A DNA stretch of 64,000 nt from Burkholderia sp. Ax-1719 (GCF_011753055.1 NZ_VWWJ01000021.1:1-64000), one strand, 5' to 3'; positions 17,067 through 25,898 are shown, counted from the first letter of the stretch. Program-made: numbers and translations. Notes: generated from the letters alone by a model not told the origin.

Positions 17067-17139
17067 CATTGCAGTATAGCCGCAGGGTTCTGGCCCATTA
17101 ACTCTGCGGCACACAATCATCTGTTACGTGCGACGCAAT

Positions 17140-17159
17140 AATCGGGGTTGACACCGATT
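17140..17159. promoter_or_regulatory. Inverted repeat overlapping a TTGACA box upstream of the porin
   Basis: AATCGG-8 nt-CCGATT surrounds a TTGACA at 17148-17153. It may be an operator for a distal porin promoter, or for a regulator acting on both the porin and the divergent small RNA. Confidence 0.35.
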
Positions 17160-17210
17160 ACCCCCGTTTTGTGCAATCAATTATTGTAGCGATCGCACAA
17201 CGCCATTCGG

Positions 17211-17239
17211 TTGACACTTCTTCCAGGCTCTTACATAAA
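17211..17239 (+). promoter_or_regulatory. Porin promoter
   Basis: Consensus TTGACA, 17-bp spacer, CATAAA, about 245 bp before the porin ATG. This implies a long leader that could be a target for RNA-based control. Confidence 0.6.
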
Positions 17240-17485
17240 TCCGCTGAAAGCCCCAACCAGTAAGGCTTGAAGCCGGCCCAAATATCATTCCGCAATTCGC
17301 AATACTTTATTGCGCAAATCGGAATGCCTTGATCGCAGTGACCCTCTTCTACACTCTGCCTGTCCGGAAACCGACAGCGACGAATTTAACGCGCCACGCG
17401 GCTTTTGCCTCTCGCTGCGATTCGTGTGGACGGTTTCCCAAACAGGGTTCGACGAAACCCACCTCTGTTCTCGGAGTTTACAAAG

Positions 17486-18634
17486 ATGAAAAAGACTCTC
17501 ATGGTCGCTGCCCTCACGGGCGTTTTTGCAACGGCTGCTCACGCACAAAGCAGCGTTACGCTGTACGGCCTGATCGACGCTGGCATCACCTACTCGAGCG
17601 CACAGAACGGCCACGCTGCCTACCAGGCAACGAGCGGCACGATCAACGGCAGCCGTTTCGGCCTGCGCGGCGCTGAAGACCTCGGCGGCGGCCTGAAGGC
17701 AATCTTCACGTTGGAAAACGGCTTCAACATCGATAACGGCAACCTCGGTCAGAAGAGCCGTCTGTTCGGTCGTCAAGCATTCGTCGGTCTCGCAAGCAAC
17801 CAGTACGGTGCTGTGACCCTCGGCCGTCAGTACGACTCCGTCGTTGACTACCTGGCACCGCTGTCGAACACGGGCTCGCAATACGGCGGCACGATCGCTG
17901 CTCACCCGTTCGATAACGACAACCTGAACAACTCGGTTCGTTTCAACAACACGGTCAAGTACTCGAGCGTCAACTACGCTGGCTTCAAGTTCGGCGGCAC
18001 GTACTCGTTCTCGAACAGCACCGAATTCGCGAACAACCGTGCATACAGCTTCGGCGCGTCGTACAACTACGCTGGCCTGAACGTTGCTGCTGGTTACCTG
18101 CAGATCAACAACAACATCAACAACCCGCAATTCAACGCTTCGTCGTTCTCGGGCGCGGAAGCAGGTGACTACACGTTCGCAGCAGGCCGTCAACGCACGT
18201 TCGGCGGCGGCGTGAACTACACGTTCGGCCCGGCAACGGCTGGCCTCGTGTACACGCAGACGCAGCTGAACCAGGCAGTCGGCATTTCGACGACGCAAGC
18301 AGGCATCGCTGGCGTGAACTTCCACGGCAACAGCGCACGCTTCCAGAACATCGAAGGCAACGTTCACTACGCTCTGACGCCGGCTCTGAGCCTGGCAGGC
18401 GCGTACACGTACACCCGCTCGAACTTCGGCGGCGGCGTGAACCCGAACTTCCACACGGTGGCTCTGCAGTCGGACTACGCCCTGTCGAAGCGCACGGACG
18501 TGTACCTGCAAGGCGACTGGCAACACGTGTCGTCGAACACCGGCGGCGTGACGGCATTCCTGAACGGTCTGAGCAACGCATCGGGTCGTCAAGACCAGGT
18601 TGCTGTGACGGTCGGTATGCGTCACCGCTTCTAA
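17486..18634 (+). CDS. Gram-negative general porin (OmpC-like)
   Basis: This 382-residue outer-membrane beta-barrel has a signal peptide MKKTLMVAALTGVFATAAHA, followed by mature QSSVTLYGLIDAGITYSS, the usual start of Burkholderia porins. Internal features are the GSRFGLRGAEDLGGGLKAIF turn, the loop-3 region near GRQYDSVVDYLAP, and the C-terminal GMRHRF with the terminal Phe read by the Bam machinery. Codon use is strongly biased to highly expressed codons. Start is ATG after CGGAG. A strong terminator follows. It forms a trimeric diffusion pore; the exact porin subtype is not assignable. Confidence 0.95.
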   Translation: MKKTLMVAALTGVFATAAHAQSSVTLYGLIDAGITYSSAQNGHAAYQATSGTINGSRFGLRGAEDLGGGLKAIFTLENGFNIDNGNLGQKSRLFGRQAFVGLASNQYGAVTLGRQYDSVVDYLAPLSNTGSQYGGTIAAHPFDNDNLNNSVRFNNTVKYSSVNYAGFKFGGTYSFSNSTEFANNRAYSFGASYNYAGLNVAAGYLQINNNINNPQFNASSFSGAEAGDYTFAAGRQRTFGGGVNYTFGPATAGLVYTQTQLNQAVGISTTQAGIAGVNFHGNSARFQNIEGNVHYALTPALSLAGAYTYTRSNFGGGVNPNFHTVALQSDYALSKRTDVYLQGDWQHVSSNTGGVTAFLNGLSNASGRQDQVAVTVGMRHRF

Positions 18635-18677
18635 GATGCACATCGCTGGCCCTTGCGGCCAGCCGTGCAGCTGAAAA

Positions 18678-18702
18678 AGCCGCCCTCGGGCGGCTTTTTT
18701 TC
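18678..18702 (+). terminator. Rho-independent terminator after the porin
   Basis: AGCCGCC-CTCG-GGCGGCT stem followed by T7. Confidence 0.92.
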
Positions 18703-18748
18703 GTTTCTACGGCGCGTATGCAGTGCCGTTACACGCCGCTCAGGCCGC

Positions 18749-19312
18749 TCAGGCCGCTCGCGGCGGATAGCGCACGTCCAGCACGTCGATCGGCTCCGGG
18801 CCCGCAGGCGTGTACAGCGTCACCTGATCGCCGATCTTCGCCTTGATGAGCGCGCGCGCGATTGGCGAAACCCAGCTCACGTGGCCAACATCCAGATCGA
18901 CCTCGTCCACGCCCACGATCGTCACGGTGTGCGCTTCACCGTCTTCCGTGCCGTATTCCACGGTCGCGCCGAAGAACACCTGATCCACGCTCTCCTGACG
19001 GCTGCTGTCGACCACCTCGGCCAGATCCAGGCGTTTGGTGAGGAAGCGGATGCGCCGGTCGATCTCGCGCAGCCTGCGCTTGCCGTAGATGTAGTCGCCG
19101 TTCTCGGAGCGATCGCCGTTGGAAGCGGCCCATGAGACGAGCTTGACCACTTCGGGCCGTTCCTCGTCGATCAGATGCAGCAGTTCGCTGCGCATGCGCT
19201 CGTAACCGGCCGGCGTGATGTAGTTCTTCGCGCCCGCGGGAATTTCGGGATGACCGGACTCGAGATCGTCATCGTCGTTGTCGGTCGATTCTTTGACAAA
19301 GGCCTTGTTCAT
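18749..19312 (-). CDS. greB: Transcription elongation factor GreB
   Basis: GreB rescues backtracked RNA polymerase by stimulating transcript cleavage. The 187-residue protein has the N-terminal coiled coil with the acidic tip (KNYITPAGYERMRSEL, then NGDRSENGDYIYGKRR) and a C-terminal FKBP-like domain (ARALIKAKIGDQV). The GKRRLREIDRRIRFL segment is typical of GreB rather than GreA. An Asp-rich N-terminal extension of ~25 residues precedes the core, making it longer than E. coli GreB (158). It is a single-gene unit on the minus strand. Confidence 0.93.
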   Translation of the reverse strand: MNKAFVKESTDNDDDDLESGHPEIPAGAKNYITPAGYERMRSELLHLIDEERPEVVKLVSWAASNGDRSENGDYIYGKRRLREIDRRIRFLTKRLDLAEVVDSSRQESVDQVFFGATVEYGTEDGEAHTVTIVGVDEVDLDVGHVSWVSPIARALIKAKIGDQVTLYTPAGPEPIDVLDVRYPPRAA

Positions 19313-19501
19313 GATGGTTCGATTGACTGCGTTGCTTGCGACTTCAATATGCCGGCTTCGACTCGTTGTAGCGGGCGCGCACTCATGTCCCGCAAGGTCT
19401 ATGCGCCCCTCCCCCTGAGGTTACACGAAGCATGCTTTTAAACAAATCGCGATAAGGGGCTTCCCTTTTCCGAAATAGGTGCTATACTCTCCTTTCTGTG
19501 T

Positions 19502-19578
19502 GCGGCTGTAGCTCAGTTGGATAGAGTACTTGGCTACGAACCAAGGGGTCGTGGGTTCGAATCCTGCCAGCCGCGCCA
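19502..19578 (+). tRNA. tRNA-Arg (anticodon ACG), copy 1
   Basis: A 77-nt cloverleaf. Acceptor GCGGCTG pairs with CAGCCGC, the anticodon loop is CTACGAA, and CCA is encoded. A TATACT box lies 14 bp upstream (19483-19488). It reads CGN codons after inosine modification. Confidence 0.97.
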
Positions 19579-19653
19579 CCTATTAAGAGTTTTGCGTAAG
19601 TTGTTAAACGCAGGTCTCCAGTAACACTGCAGTATGTAGTATCGTTTTAGCGT

Positions 19654-19730
19654 GCGGCTGTAGCTCAGTTGGATAGAGTACTTGGCTACGAACCAAGGGG
19701 TCGTGGGTTCGAATCCTGCCAGCCGCGCCA
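19654..19730 (+). tRNA. tRNA-Arg (anticodon ACG), copy 2
   Basis: Identical in sequence to the copy 75 bp upstream. Both are probably cut from one transcript that ends at the terminator below. Confidence 0.97.
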
Positions 19731-19737
19731 CCTCTCG

Positions 19738-19766
19738 AAGGGCCTTCCTGATTCAGGAAGGCCCTT
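19738..19766 (+). terminator. Terminator after the tRNA-Arg pair
   Basis: Perfect 12-bp stem AGGGCCTTCCTG / CAGGAAGGCCCT with a 3-nt loop, then TTTGTCTTTG. Confidence 0.9.
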
Positions 19767-19808
19767 TGTCTTTGTAGCGTGCTTTTTTGCGCGCGCGTCT
19801 CTTTCGCT

Positions 19809-20297
19809 TCAACGCGGCGGCGAGCCAATATCGCCGATCTGCGCATCGGGCCTCGGCAAGTCTTCTACGTCGCCAACGTCGCTCGGTTCCGCCGCGAGCT
19901 CTGAATCCATGCCAGTCAGCGCCTGAGGCTGGCGCAGCATCGCCTCCACCCTCTCGCCAAAGCGGCTCTTCACGAACGCGCGCAGCAACGCTTCACGCGG
20001 GGTCGCGCCATACGATTCGGCGATATGCTGGCTGCCCACGAATTCCGCGACACAGAGCGCCGGCTCACCCTCACGCCGCTCACGTAGTTCGACTCGCCTC
20101 GCGCGGTCGAGCACGACGCCCGCCGCATCCCATGATGTCGATGGCTCGAAGCGTCCGTCCCAGGGCTTGCCACGGTCATTGCCGCGCACGGCGACGGTTT
20201 CGCCGCTATCGGTGAAATAGATCTCGCGCACGAAGTCTGGGAGGCTGCGCGCCACCCAGTAATCGAGTTCGAGGCCGCTCAGATCCGCTACGTTCAT
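19809..20297 (-). CDS. NinX-like protein (DUF2591)
   Basis: A 162-residue protein with the DUF2591 pattern seen in phage NinX: MNVADLSGLELDYWVARSL near the start, FEPSTSWDAAG in the middle, and AESYGATPREALLRAFVKSR near residue 110. The last ~40 residues are acidic and variable. Function is unknown. Start is the ATG after an AGGA ribosome site. It lies downstream of spoT on the same strand, about 95 bp away, and next to two tRNA genes. That setting suits a phage-derived gene, though no other phage gene was seen. Confidence 0.75.
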   Translation of the reverse strand: MNVADLSGLELDYWVARSLPDFVREIYFTDSGETVAVRGNDRGKPWDGRFEPSTSWDAAGVVLDRARRVELRERREGEPALCVAEFVGSQHIAESYGATPREALLRAFVKSRFGERVEAMLRQPQALTGMDSELAAEPSDVGDVEDLPRPDAQIGDIGSPPR

Positions 20298-20393
20298 GGC
20301 TTGTCCTCGTTTCCGCTGGAAAGTGTTCGAGGGGCGCGCAGGCGCCAGATGCGAAACGGGCAACCTTAAAGGCTGCCCGCTTTAACACTGCGC

Positions 20394-22760
20394 TCAATAA
20401 TCTGCGCGTTCGCGATCGATACGCATGCCGCCGTCGTGGCGATGATGCCCTTCGTCGCTCGGACGTTCGCGCGTGATGCGCATGACGTCCGGATTGGTGC
20501 GCACGCGCCGCATCACGTTCGCGAGGTGCACACGGTCGCTCACCTGAATCACGAAGCGCAGCATGTTCGACTCCTGCGCGAGGTCGTCGTCCATGGCGAT
20601 GTGCACGATGTTGGCGTCGGCCGAAGTGATATCCGCGGCTACGCGCGCGAACACGCCCTTGGTGTTCTTCACCAGCACCTTCACGGCGACGTCGAACAGG
20701 CGGCCAGGCTGCGGCGCCCAGGCGACGTCGATCCAGCGGCCCGGATCGCGACGATGGATGCGCTGCGCCACGCGGCAGTCGGTGGTATGGATCGCCATCC
20801 CGAGACCAATGCCGATGTAGCCCATGATGTCGTCGCCCGGGATCGGGCGGCAGCACGCCGAAAGCTGCACCGACATGCCCTCGGTGCCCGTAATGACGAC
20901 CGGCGGCGCCTGCGGCGCGTTCGGGTCGCGCGGCGGATGATGGTGTTCTTCGTCGTCGGCGTCGAGGCCCTTCATCAGCACTTCGATGCGCTTGGCCATG
21001 ACCGCGGCCACGCGCCGGCCCAGGCCGATATCCGCGAAGATTTCCTGGCGATTCTTGTTGCCGGTCCACTGCACCAGCTTTTCCCAGGTTTCCGGCGTGA
21101 CTTCCGAAAGCTGGTAGCCGTAGCCCTTGAGCGCCTGATCGACGAGTCGTTCGCCCAGCTGCACGGATTCCGTGAGGCGCATCGTCTTCAGATAGTGACG
21201 GATCGCCGAGCGCGCCTTGCCGGTGCGCACGAAGCCGAGCCACGCGGGGTTCGGCTTGGAATACGGCGCGGTGATGACTTCAACGATATCGCCGCTCTTG
21301 AGCTCCGTGCGCAGCGGCAGGAGTTCGTTGTTGATCTTCACGGCGACGCACTGGTTGCCCAGGTCGCTGTGGATCGAATACGCGAAGTCGAGAGCCGTGG
21401 CGCCGCGCGGCAGCGCCATGATCTTCGCCTTCGGCGTGAAGACGTAGACGGCGTCCGGGAACAGGTCGATCTTGACGTGCTCGAGGAATTCGCTGGAGTC
21501 GCCCGCTTCGCTCTGGATGTCGAGCAGCGACTTGAGCCACTGATGCGCGCGCTTTTGCACGTCGTTCAGGTCGGCGCCGCCATTCTTGTAAAGCCAGTGC
21601 GCGGCCACGCCCGCTTCCGCGATCTCGTGCATCTTGCGCGTGCGCACCTGGAATTCAATGGGCGCGCCAAACGGACCGACCAGCGTGGTGTGCAGGGACT
21701 GATAGCCATTCACCTTCGGAATGGCGATGTAGTCCTTGAACTTGCCCGGCACGGGCTTGTAGAGCGCATGGAGCGCGCCGATGCAGGTGTAGCATTCGAG
21801 CGCAGAATCCACCACCACGCGAAAACCATAAACATCGAGCACCTGCGAAAACGACAGCTGCTTGTCGCGCATCTTCTTGTAGATGCTGAAGATGGTCTTT
21901 TCGCGGCCGGTGACTTCGGCATCGAGTTTGGCTTCGGCGATTGCGCGCTGCACCGCCTCCAGAATCTTGCTGACCACTTCGCGACGATTGCCGCGCGCCG
22001 CCTTCACCGCCTTTTCGAGCGTGGCGTAGCGATTCGGGTTGAAGTTCTGGAAGCTGAGATCCTGCAGCTCGCGATAGGTATTGTTCAGACCCAGGCGGTG
22101 CGCGATCGGCGCGTAGATGTCGATCGTTTCGCGCGCCACGCGGCGGCGCTTTTCGGGCGGCACCGCGCCGAGCGTGCGCATGTTGTGCAGGCGATCGGCG
22201 AGCTTCACCAGGATCACGCGCACATCGCGCGCCATCGCGAGGAGCATCTTGCGGAAGTTTTCCGCCTGCGCTTCCTCGCGATTGCGAAACTCCATCTTGT
22301 CGAGTTTCGACAGACCATCGACCAGTTCTGCGACCTTCGCACCGAAGCGTTCGGCGATTTCCGCCTTGGTCACACCCTGGTCTTCGATCACGTCATGAAG
22401 CAGCGCCGCCTGGATGGCCTGGGCGTCGAGCTTCCAGCCGGCGCAGATTTCCGCGACGGCGACGGGATGCGTAATGTAGGGTTCGCCACTCTGACGATAT
22501 TGCCCGAGGTGGGCTTCGTCGCTGAAGTGAAACGCCGCCTTGATCTCCTTGATTTCCTCAGGTGTGAGGTAACCGGAAAGCACAGCGGTCAGATTGGCGA
22601 TGGAGACGACCCCGTGTTTGCGGGGCTGTTCCGGAGTGGCGGTTGGCCCGAACAGATGTCGAAACGACTGTTCGAGGACCGCGTCGATGTAATTGCGCGC
22701 AGGGCTTGAGGTCTCGGCTTCCTGGTCCACGTCGGTGGCCGGCGAGGGCGTGGTGCTCAT
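20394..22760 (-). CDS. spoT: Bifunctional (p)ppGpp synthetase/hydrolase SpoT
   Basis: This 788-residue RelA/SpoT homologue controls the stringent-response alarmone. An N-terminal HD hydrolase domain has AALLHDVIEDQGV and LVKLADRLHNMRTL intact, so hydrolysis should work. The synthetase domain (SIYKKMRDKQLSF, YGFRVVVD, PVPGKFKDYIAIPKVNGYQ) follows. Next come a TGS domain (VYVFTPKAKIMALPRGATAL) and a C-terminal ACT domain. Start is ATG MSTTPSPATDVDQEAE. An extra ~55-residue N-terminal segment precedes the HD core. rpoZ, gmk and yicC lie upstream on the same strand, the usual betaproteobacterial order. Confidence 0.96.
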   Translation of the reverse strand: MSTTPSPATDVDQEAETSSPARNYIDAVLEQSFRHLFGPTATPEQPRKHGVVSIANLTAVLSGYLTPEEIKEIKAAFHFSDEAHLGQYRQSGEPYITHPVAVAEICAGWKLDAQAIQAALLHDVIEDQGVTKAEIAERFGAKVAELVDGLSKLDKMEFRNREEAQAENFRKMLLAMARDVRVILVKLADRLHNMRTLGAVPPEKRRRVARETIDIYAPIAHRLGLNNTYRELQDLSFQNFNPNRYATLEKAVKAARGNRREVVSKILEAVQRAIAEAKLDAEVTGREKTIFSIYKKMRDKQLSFSQVLDVYGFRVVVDSALECYTCIGALHALYKPVPGKFKDYIAIPKVNGYQSLHTTLVGPFGAPIEFQVRTRKMHEIAEAGVAAHWLYKNGGADLNDVQKRAHQWLKSLLDIQSEAGDSSEFLEHVKIDLFPDAVYVFTPKAKIMALPRGATALDFAYSIHSDLGNQCVAVKINNELLPLRTELKSGDIVEVITAPYSKPNPAWLGFVRTGKARSAIRHYLKTMRLTESVQLGERLVDQALKGYGYQLSEVTPETWEKLVQWTGNKNRQEIFADIGLGRRVAAVMAKRIEVLMKGLDADDEEHHHPPRDPNAPQAPPVVITGTEGMSVQLSACCRPIPGDDIMGYIGIGLGMAIHTTDCRVAQRIHRRDPGRWIDVAWAPQPGRLFDVAVKVLVKNTKGVFARVAADITSADANIVHIAMDDDLAQESNMLRFVIQVSDRVHLANVMRRVRTNPDVMRITRERPSDEGHHRHDGGMRIDRERADY

Positions 22761-22872
22761 GTTCCCCTCCGTTTCAGGCAGGCGTTGACGGTTGGCGCAC
22801 AGCGCGAATTACACGACATGTAAAGCGATTGCGGTTACTGCGATACAACGACAACAAAACTACAAGGCGCCG

Positions 22873-23076
22873 TTAAACGGGCACCTTTTTCAGCATTTCC
22901 AGACCCACCTGGCCAGACGCGATCTCGCGCAGCGCTACGACGGTCGGCTTGTCGCGGCTTTCGATCTTCGGCGTATGACCCTGTGCGAGCTGGCGTGCGC
23001 GATACGTCGCGGCGAGCGCCAGTTCGAAGCGGTTCGGAATCTGTTTCAGACAATCTTCGACGGTGATGCGGGCCAT
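22873..23076 (-). CDS. rpoZ: RNA polymerase omega subunit
   Basis: A 67-residue protein beginning MARITVEDCLKQIPNRFELA, with the conserved ARQLAQG segment. It promotes assembly of RNA polymerase through the beta-prime subunit and takes part in ppGpp binding, which suits its place next to spoT. The length and sequence fit the family. The gene is 112 bp ahead of spoT and 39 bp after gmk on the same strand. Confidence 0.96.
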   Translation of the reverse strand: MARITVEDCLKQIPNRFELALAATYRARQLAQGHTPKIESRDKPTVVALREIASGQVGLEMLKKVPV

Positions 23077-23115
23077 GTCGGGTTCCTTCTATTCTCAGCA
23101 GGTTCTTATTCTACC

Positions 23116-23829
23116 TTATGTGCCCGATGCGCCGGGCTGCGGCAGGTGGATGCCGAGCTGTACGAAGAGCTCGGTGTGTCGCGCATATTGCGAAGCGAAG
23201 CGCATGCGCGTCGCGCTCACGATATTGCGCAGTTCTTGCAGCGCGGTATCGAAGTTTTCGTTGATGACGACATACTCCGATTCGCTTGCGTGCGCCATCT
23301 CGCTACCGGCTGCGAGCAGGCGTCGCGTAATGACGTTGGGTTCGTCTTCACCGCGTTTTTTCAGGCGTTCCGCGAGAGCGTCGAGCGACGGCGGCAGGAT
23401 GAAAATCTCCACCGCATTGCGGAACTGCTTCTTGACCTGCTGCGCGCCTTGCCAGTCGATTTCGAGCAGCACGTCGTGGCCTTTCTTCATCTGGTCTTCG
23501 ATCCACACGCGCGAGGTGGCGTAGTAGTTGCCATGCACTTCCGCGCTTTCGAGAAACTCACCTTCGGCGTGGCGTGCGAGGAAATCGTCGACGGTCGTGA
23601 AGTGGTAGTGCTCGCCGTCACGCTCCTTCGAGCGCGGCGCGCGCGTGGTGTACGAAATCGACAGACGGATCGCGCTGTCTTCGGCGAGCAGCGCGTTCAC
23701 GAGCGTGGACTTGCCCGCACCCGAAGGCGCGACCACCATGAAAAGATTGCCCGGATAAACGCCCGCGTACGGATTGCGCGGTTTCGTTTCAGCCTTGTGC
23801 GCACCGGGTGCGCTGGTCTGGTCGGTCAT
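23116..23829 (-). CDS. gmk: Guanylate kinase
   Basis: Phosphorylates GMP to GDP with ATP. The P-loop is VVAPSGAGKSTLV near residue 35. GMP-binding parts follow: SISYTTRAPRSKERDGEHYHF and EFLESAEVHGNYYATS. The LLEIDWQGAQQVK segment and FILPPSLDALAERLKKRGED complete the signature. At 237 residues it carries about 25 extra N-terminal residues (MTDQTSAPGAHKAETKP). Start is the ATG after AGGAAG. An 86-bp gap with a very strong hairpin separates it from yicC, which is transcribed first. Confidence 0.95.
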   Translation of the reverse strand: MTDQTSAPGAHKAETKPRNPYAGVYPGNLFMVVAPSGAGKSTLVNALLAEDSAIRLSISYTTRAPRSKERDGEHYHFTTVDDFLARHAEGEFLESAEVHGNYYATSRVWIEDQMKKGHDVLLEIDWQGAQQVKKQFRNAVEIFILPPSLDALAERLKKRGEDEPNVITRRLLAAGSEMAHASESEYVVINENFDTALQELRNIVSATRMRFASQYARHTELFVQLGIHLPQPGASGT

Positions 23830-23873
23830 GTTCGTTGCTTCCTGTTTTGCTACTTTCTTCGTTGCTCGACAAA

Positions 23874-23909
23874 GCGTGTGTGTGCATGCGCACGCATCCA
23901 CACACACGC
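23874..23909 (-). repeat. 36-bp near-perfect inverted repeat between yicC and gmk
   Basis: An 11-bp arm GCGTGTGTGTG pairs with CACACACACGC. The 14-nt inside also contains ATGCG/CGCAT around a CA loop, leaving one C-C mismatch. In the yicC-gmk mRNA this would form a long stem-loop with no U-run after it. Confidence 0.75.
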
Positions 23910-23915
23910 ATGCCA

Positions 23916-24851
23916 TTATTCGAGGTTCTGCACCTGCTCGCGCATCTGTTCGATGAGCAGCTTGAGCGTCATCGACGCATCGGCGAGTTCCTTGGCCGCG
24001 GCCTTCGAACCGAGCGTATTCGCTTCGCGGTTGAGCTCCTGCATCATGAAGTCCAGACGCTTGCCCACGCGGCCGCCCTTCTCGATCACATGACGCGTTT
24101 CGTTCAGGTGCGCGGTCAGACGCGACAGTTCTTCGGCGATGTCGATGCGGATGCCGTACATCGTCACTTCCTGGCGGATGCGCTCCGAGACTTCCTCGCG
24201 CGAAACGTTGCCGATGTTGCCATTGCCGTTCGCATCCGGCGCGGCGATGCCAAGCGCTTCCTGCAGACGCTCGACGATCTTCTGCTGATGCTTGACGATC
24301 AGGTCCGGCACCAGCGGCGTGATCTTCGCGACGATCGCTTCCATCTCCGCCACATTGGCGAGCAGCATGTTGGCGAGCTGCGCGCCTTCACGCGCACGCA
24401 CGTCGATCAGATCGGCGATGGCCTGCTTGCCGCAGCCCAGCACCGCGTCGCGCAGCACTTCGGGCGCGACGCCGCTTTCCGCCAGCACGCCGGGCCAGCG
24501 CAGGATTTCGCCAGTGCGCAGACGGCCCGATTCCGGGAACGCTTCGAGCACGGCGCGTTCGAGCACGGCCAGCTGTTCGAGCGCATCGCGGTTGAGCGCG
24601 CCCGCGTTGGCGGCCTGCTCGCTGCGCTGGATGTTGATGCGGATGTCGACCTTGCCGCGCGAGAGCTTCGTCATCAGCATTTCGCGCAGCGTCGGCTCGA
24701 TGACGCGCACGTCTTCGGGCATGCGGAAGTTCAGGTCGAGAAAGCGCGAGTTCACGGTACGCAATTCGACGGAGACACTGGCGCCGCCCGTGCCCGATGC
24801 CGCAACCAGTTCGCGCGTGGCGCTGGCATAGCCGGTCATGCTGTAAATCAT
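23916..24851 (-). CDS. yicC: YicC-family endoribonuclease-like protein
   Basis: This 311-residue protein begins MIYSMTGYASA, the conserved start of the YicC/YloC family. It has TVNSRFLDLNFRMPE early, and ends with HVIEKGGRVGKRLDFMMQEL and NREANTLGSK, the DUF1732 region. E. coli YicC has been linked to degradation of the small RNA RyhB and to endoribonuclease activity, so a role in RNA turnover is likely. A poorly conserved insert (NGNGNIGNVS) sits near residue 210. It heads the yicC-gmk-rpoZ-spoT group and is divergent from rph. The 312-bp gap to rph (24852-25163) has no other gene. Confidence 0.93.
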   Translation of the reverse strand: MIYSMTGYASATRELVAASGTGGASVSVELRTVNSRFLDLNFRMPEDVRVIEPTLREMLMTKLSRGKVDIRINIQRSEQAANAGALNRDALEQLAVLERAVLEAFPESGRLRTGEILRWPGVLAESGVAPEVLRDAVLGCGKQAIADLIDVRAREGAQLANMLLANVAEMEAIVAKITPLVPDLIVKHQQKIVERLQEALGIAAPDANGNGNIGNVSREEVSERIRQEVTMYGIRIDIAEELSRLTAHLNETRHVIEKGGRVGKRLDFMMQELNREANTLGSKAAAKELADASMTLKLLIEQMREQVQNLE

Positions 24852-25163
24852 GGTTCGTCTCGCGATAAAGCCGCGTCGGCGCACCTGAAAGGCGCCGGCC
24901 ACGGCGAGGGGATTCGAGGCGCCCGGCGTGTACGCGTACTGTCTGTGACGCTCGATGACGCGGGGCGGAGAAACCGTATTATCCCATTTTTGGCCGCGCG
25001 CCCGCCGCAGCGGCGATTGCGTGAGATCGGCAGCATCGCGCATGGGCGATCCGCGCGCGGGCCACGCGCAATCCACGCCTTCGCCCGCGTTCATCGCCTG
25101 TCGCGCGAAGGCGGTAAAATTGCGTTTTCCCCTTCCTTGCCGTGCCCTCGCGCACCCTCCACG

Positions 25164-25898
25164 ATGACCCAAACCCTCCTGCGCCCCTCCGGCCGCGCCG
25201 CCGACCAGCTTCGCGACGTCCGCATCACCCGCCATTTCACCAAGCACGCCGAAGGCTCGGTGCTGGTCGAATTCGGCGATACGAAAGTGCTGTGCACCGC
25301 GAGCGTGTCGGAAAGCGTGCCGCCGTTCCTGCGCGACAAGGGTCAGGGCTGGCTCACCGCCGAATACGGCATGCTGCCGCGCGCCACCCACACGCGTAGT
25401 GACCGCGAAGCCGCGCGCGGCAAGCAGACGGGCCGCACCCAGGAAATCCAGCGCCTGATCGGCCGCGCGATGCGCGCGGTGTTCGATCTGGAAGTGCTCG
25501 GCGCGCGCACCATCAACCTCGACTGCGACGTGCTGCAGGCCGACGGCGGCACGCGCACCGCCAGCATCACGGGCGCCTTCGTCGCGGCGCACGACGCCGT
25601 GTCGAAACTGCTTGCCGAGGGCCGCATCGAACGCTCGCCGATCACCGATTACGTCGCCGCGATTTCGGTCGGCGTGTATGAAGGCCTGCCGGTGCTCGAT
25701 CTCGATTACGCCGAAGATTCGCAGTGCGACACCGACATGAACGTGGTCATCACGGGTTCGGGCGGCATGGTCGAAGTCCAGGGCACGGCCGAAGGCGCGC
25801 CGTTCTCGCGCGCGGAACTGAACTCGCTGCTCGACCTCGCGCAAGGCGGCATCGCCACGCTGATCGGCATGCAGAAGGCTGCGCTGGAGATTGCGTAA
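25164..25898 (+). CDS. rph: Ribonuclease PH
   Basis: A 3'-5' phosphorolytic exoribonuclease that trims tRNA 3' ends. The 244-residue protein shows the family motifs RPSGRAADQLRDVRI, GWLTAEYGMLPRATHTR, GRTQEIQRLIGRAMRA, TINLDCDVLQADGGTRTASI and the Asp pair in LDLDYAEDSQCDTDMNVV. It is intact, unlike the frameshifted copy in some E. coli K-12 strains. Start is ATG MTQTLLRPSG. Its stop overlaps the start of rdgB (TAATG), so the two are translationally coupled. Confidence 0.96.
   Translation: MTQTLLRPSGRAADQLRDVRITRHFTKHAEGSVLVEFGDTKVLCTASVSESVPPFLRDKGQGWLTAEYGMLPRATHTRSDREAARGKQTGRTQEIQRLIGRAMRAVFDLEVLGARTINLDCDVLQADGGTRTASITGAFVAAHDAVSKLLAEGRIERSPITDYVAAISVGVYEGLPVLDLDYAEDSQCDTDMNVVITGSGGMVEVQGTAEGAPFSRAELNSLLDLAQGGIATLIGMQKAALEIA

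Noticed and set aside
17285..18643. 452-codon minus-strand frame opposite the porin
   Set aside because: Val/Arg/Cys-biased product mirroring the porin's codon usage; no domain or ribosome site.
20436..22709. 757-codon plus-strand open frame opposite spoT
   Set aside because: Arg/His-rich translation with no domain, entirely antisense to a well-conserved gene.
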